From Diadema setosum (taxonomy: Eukaryota > Echinodermata > Echinoidea > Diadematoida > Diadematidae): a stretch of 64,000 nt of DNA. Of the stretch, positions 62,270 through 64,000 are shown piece after piece. The notes under the pieces are model-generated. The model ran no database searches, had not been told where the DNA came from, and worked only from the letters and a program-made list of their open reading frames with translations. The stretch covers positions 37,472,816-37,536,815 of the forward strand of contig NC_092702.1 of NCBI RefSeq assembly GCF_964275005.1, given 5' to 3'. Every line of letters starts with the position of its first letter. The first letter of the stretch is position 1. A program made the translations under genes and the position numbers.

Positions 62270-62712
62270 CAGGGCTCGACACTAACGGTGGTCCGGTGGC
62301 CCGGGGCCACCAAAAATGAAAGTCGGGCCACCACATTTAAAAAAAGGGCAAATTTGGTGGCCCGCCTCAGGCCACCAAAATTTTTTGAAAAGTATGTCAA
62401 TAAATTCGTAACTTTTTGCGCCGGAAAGTAGCAGGTAAATTTGTTTAAAGGATGGATGAAAAGGACTGAATGAATGCCTGAGAGTGAGTGTTGCGAGTTT
62501 GTTGAGGTTTATTTATGAGTAGATATGTCCAACTTCCAATTCTTACTATGATAAAACTTAAATATTTGACTCATTAAAAAAACAGGACTTTTAATGGTTT
62601 TTATTGTTTTTTCAGGCCACCAAATTTTTCTCTCGGGCCACCAAAAATTTGAAATTGAGGAATTTGGTGGCCCCATCGGGCCACCAAGCGAAAAAGTTAG
62701 TGTGGAGCCCTG
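62270..62712. mobile_element. hAT-like element, 443 bp, CAGGGCTC ends
   Basis: CAGGGCTCGACACTAAC at 62270 and GTTAGTGTGGAGCCCTG ending at 62712 are complements with one mismatch. The interior repeats the pair GGTGGCCC and GGGCCACCAAA in both orientations near each end. The flanks are TA-rich, so a target-site duplication cannot be resolved. Confidence 0.83.
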
Positions 62713-62852
62713 ATATATATATGTACAAAAGTATATGATAGATGAGAAGAAAGGAGAAATCGGTGTGTAGCTTTGACATCATTATTCCTCTTACTGTTCC
62801 TCCTTTCCGGAGAAGCGCAGGATTTGAAAATTTGGTGTTCGCCGGGAATATA

Positions 62853-62855
62853 TAA

Positions 62856-62905
<50 letters not shown>
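62853..62905. repeat. TA dinucleotide microsatellite
   Basis: An AT-alternating run of about 50 bases followed by a CAGTG interruption and more TA. The frames rich in Ile and Tyr on both strands derive from it. Confidence 0.95.
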
Positions 62906-62909
<4 letters not shown>

Positions 62910-63229
62910 TGTATATATATATCATATATAGATTTTTTTTTTTTCTGTCTGCTGGCCGAGCATCTATGGAATACGTGACCTTTCGCTTCAGCGTCGCAAT
63001 AGTCTCATCTCCGAGCATTACTGATAGAAATTATTTGACCACTTTCGTTTTTATCGATACCGAGTAATCAAAGAGTTATTATAGTAGTAGTAAGAAGGGG
63101 AAATTGCTTTTATATTAAAGTGCAGGGACGCAAAAACATGAATAAGCCATAGATAATGGTGATGAAGAGTTTGCCTCGATACACTTGAGCAGCTGAAAAA
63201 GACTGCTAGTAAAATAAACTGCAAAATAA

Positions 63230-63420
63230 TGAATTGAAACGGCTGAAATTATGCTAAGATGCTCGCTGTTTCGATGAGGGAGGAGAAGAGACGGGCGAGC
63301 GCTTCGTGCAGGTAGCTCAGCTCAGCAGTGCAAAGAGCAATACGTACTGAGACATCATTTCACGTTAATCATGTTAATTGTGCACCACCAGTTTGCTCAT
63401 GGTATTAATCGGTGAGTATA
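63230..63420 (+). promoter_or_regulatory. Possible promoter and first exon of a downstream gene
   Basis: A locally GC-richer, CpG-containing stretch (GAAGAGACGGGCGAGCGCTT) precedes a short frame from an ATG at about 63371 (MLIVHHQFAHGIN) that meets a GTGAGT donor near 63411. Nothing downstream in the window confirms a second exon, so this is a weak call. Confidence 0.2.
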
Positions 63421-64000
63421 ATATGGTACACTATATAGCTATATCGTTTTAGGGTATTGTGAAGATCAGGTAGATCAGGGAGGTGGAGCAACAATCTGTG
63501 CCTCGTATTGATTACAATTATTTTCAGACTATATATCTGTAGCGTGATTCCACAAAATGTTGACAGGCGCGTCCGTTTATTATTGTGTCCAAGTCTGTAA
63601 TAATCCTGTCTCTCACGGCGATCGTGCATGCTCTCGCTCGAGCTATCTCGCTTCCAAACGTGCAGTTTTTGTTTTGTTTTCTTTCAACATGTATGTCGTG
63701 GCTTGCTTCATAATCGCAGAGCCCGCATGTTTATGTACCGACGGTATACTACATAGCAATTATGCGCCACTTATGAAACTTGTGTACAGTTCTCCGCTGA
63801 CAGACTTGATGCTATGGATGCGCCGAACATGTATAACTGGCGTCGTAAGTGCGTGGGAAAGGTCAATCATGGTCAATGGATTGTAGTGATAGTTAAAACA
63901 CTCTCTCTAGGTTATGGTGCCTTTTGTCAGGCGCGCCCTTGCCGTCGATGAATAGTGAATGAATTCTGTACACTGTAAACACTTTGTACATAAACCTGTA

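Noticed and set aside
63557..63886. 109-codon plus frame near the right edge
   Set aside because: Residue mix is not protein-like, there is no family resemblance, and the start context is ordinary.

Overview
This is animal nuclear DNA: short phase-compatible exons separated by long introns, AT-rich sequence with local CpG-rich zones, and a very high density of small inverted-repeat elements. The repeat vocabulary (AGGCCTA words, TCTAACGTTAGA palindromes, runs of AGGTCA-containing repeats, TTAA foldback elements) fits a marine deuterostome, most likely an echinoderm. That placement is inference from composition and not a search result.

Three conserved protein-coding genes can be read. (1) 1722-8768, plus strand: the last five coding exons of an INPP5F/SAC2-type phosphoinositide phosphatase. 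They hold the hSac2 domain and the long, low-complexity C-terminal tail; the catalytic SAC domain lies left of the window. (2) 26636-29139, minus strand: a complete three-exon GOLGA7 (golgin A7/GCP16), 130 codons. (3) 46710-54767, plus strand: a complete seven-exon YKT6 R-SNARE, 198 codons. Its last coding exon is only 33 coding bases and carries the double-cysteine CAAX tail. All exon junctions in the three genes are phase-compatible with GT/AG borders. The genes share a membrane-trafficking theme (phosphoinositides on endosomes, Golgi palmitoylation cofactor, SNARE), but they are separate transcription units and nothing shows co-regulation.

Layout. 1-1540: array of a 324-bp repeat inside an upstream INPP5F intron. 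1.7-8.8 kb: INPP5F exons, with introns holding a 1.06-kb TTAA foldback element, an ATG/GAT microsatellite and a 1.15-kb repeat rich in AGGTCA half-sites. 8.8-26.6 kb: UTR and intergenic DNA with scattered inverted-repeat elements and no convincing gene. 26.6-29.2 kb: GOLGA7. 29.2-46.7 kb: a CpG-richer, transposon-crowded interval with foldbacks, a dispersed repeat in three copies, a LINE 3' end, an inverted minisatellite, a telomere-repeat element and one unassigned small ORF (39749-40066). 46.7-54.8 kb: YKT6, whose intron 1 holds a decayed LINE reverse transcriptase itself interrupted by a small inverted-repeat element. 54.8-64 kb: UTR, degenerate tandem repeats, a hAT-like element, microsatellites and a possible promoter near 63.3 kb.

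I see no tRNA, rRNA or CRISPR locus. The strongest leads outside the known genes are the TTAA foldback family, the inverted CCCACGAGTTCGACA array, the telomere-repeat element with its own terminal inverted repeats, and an 87-bp element present three times.
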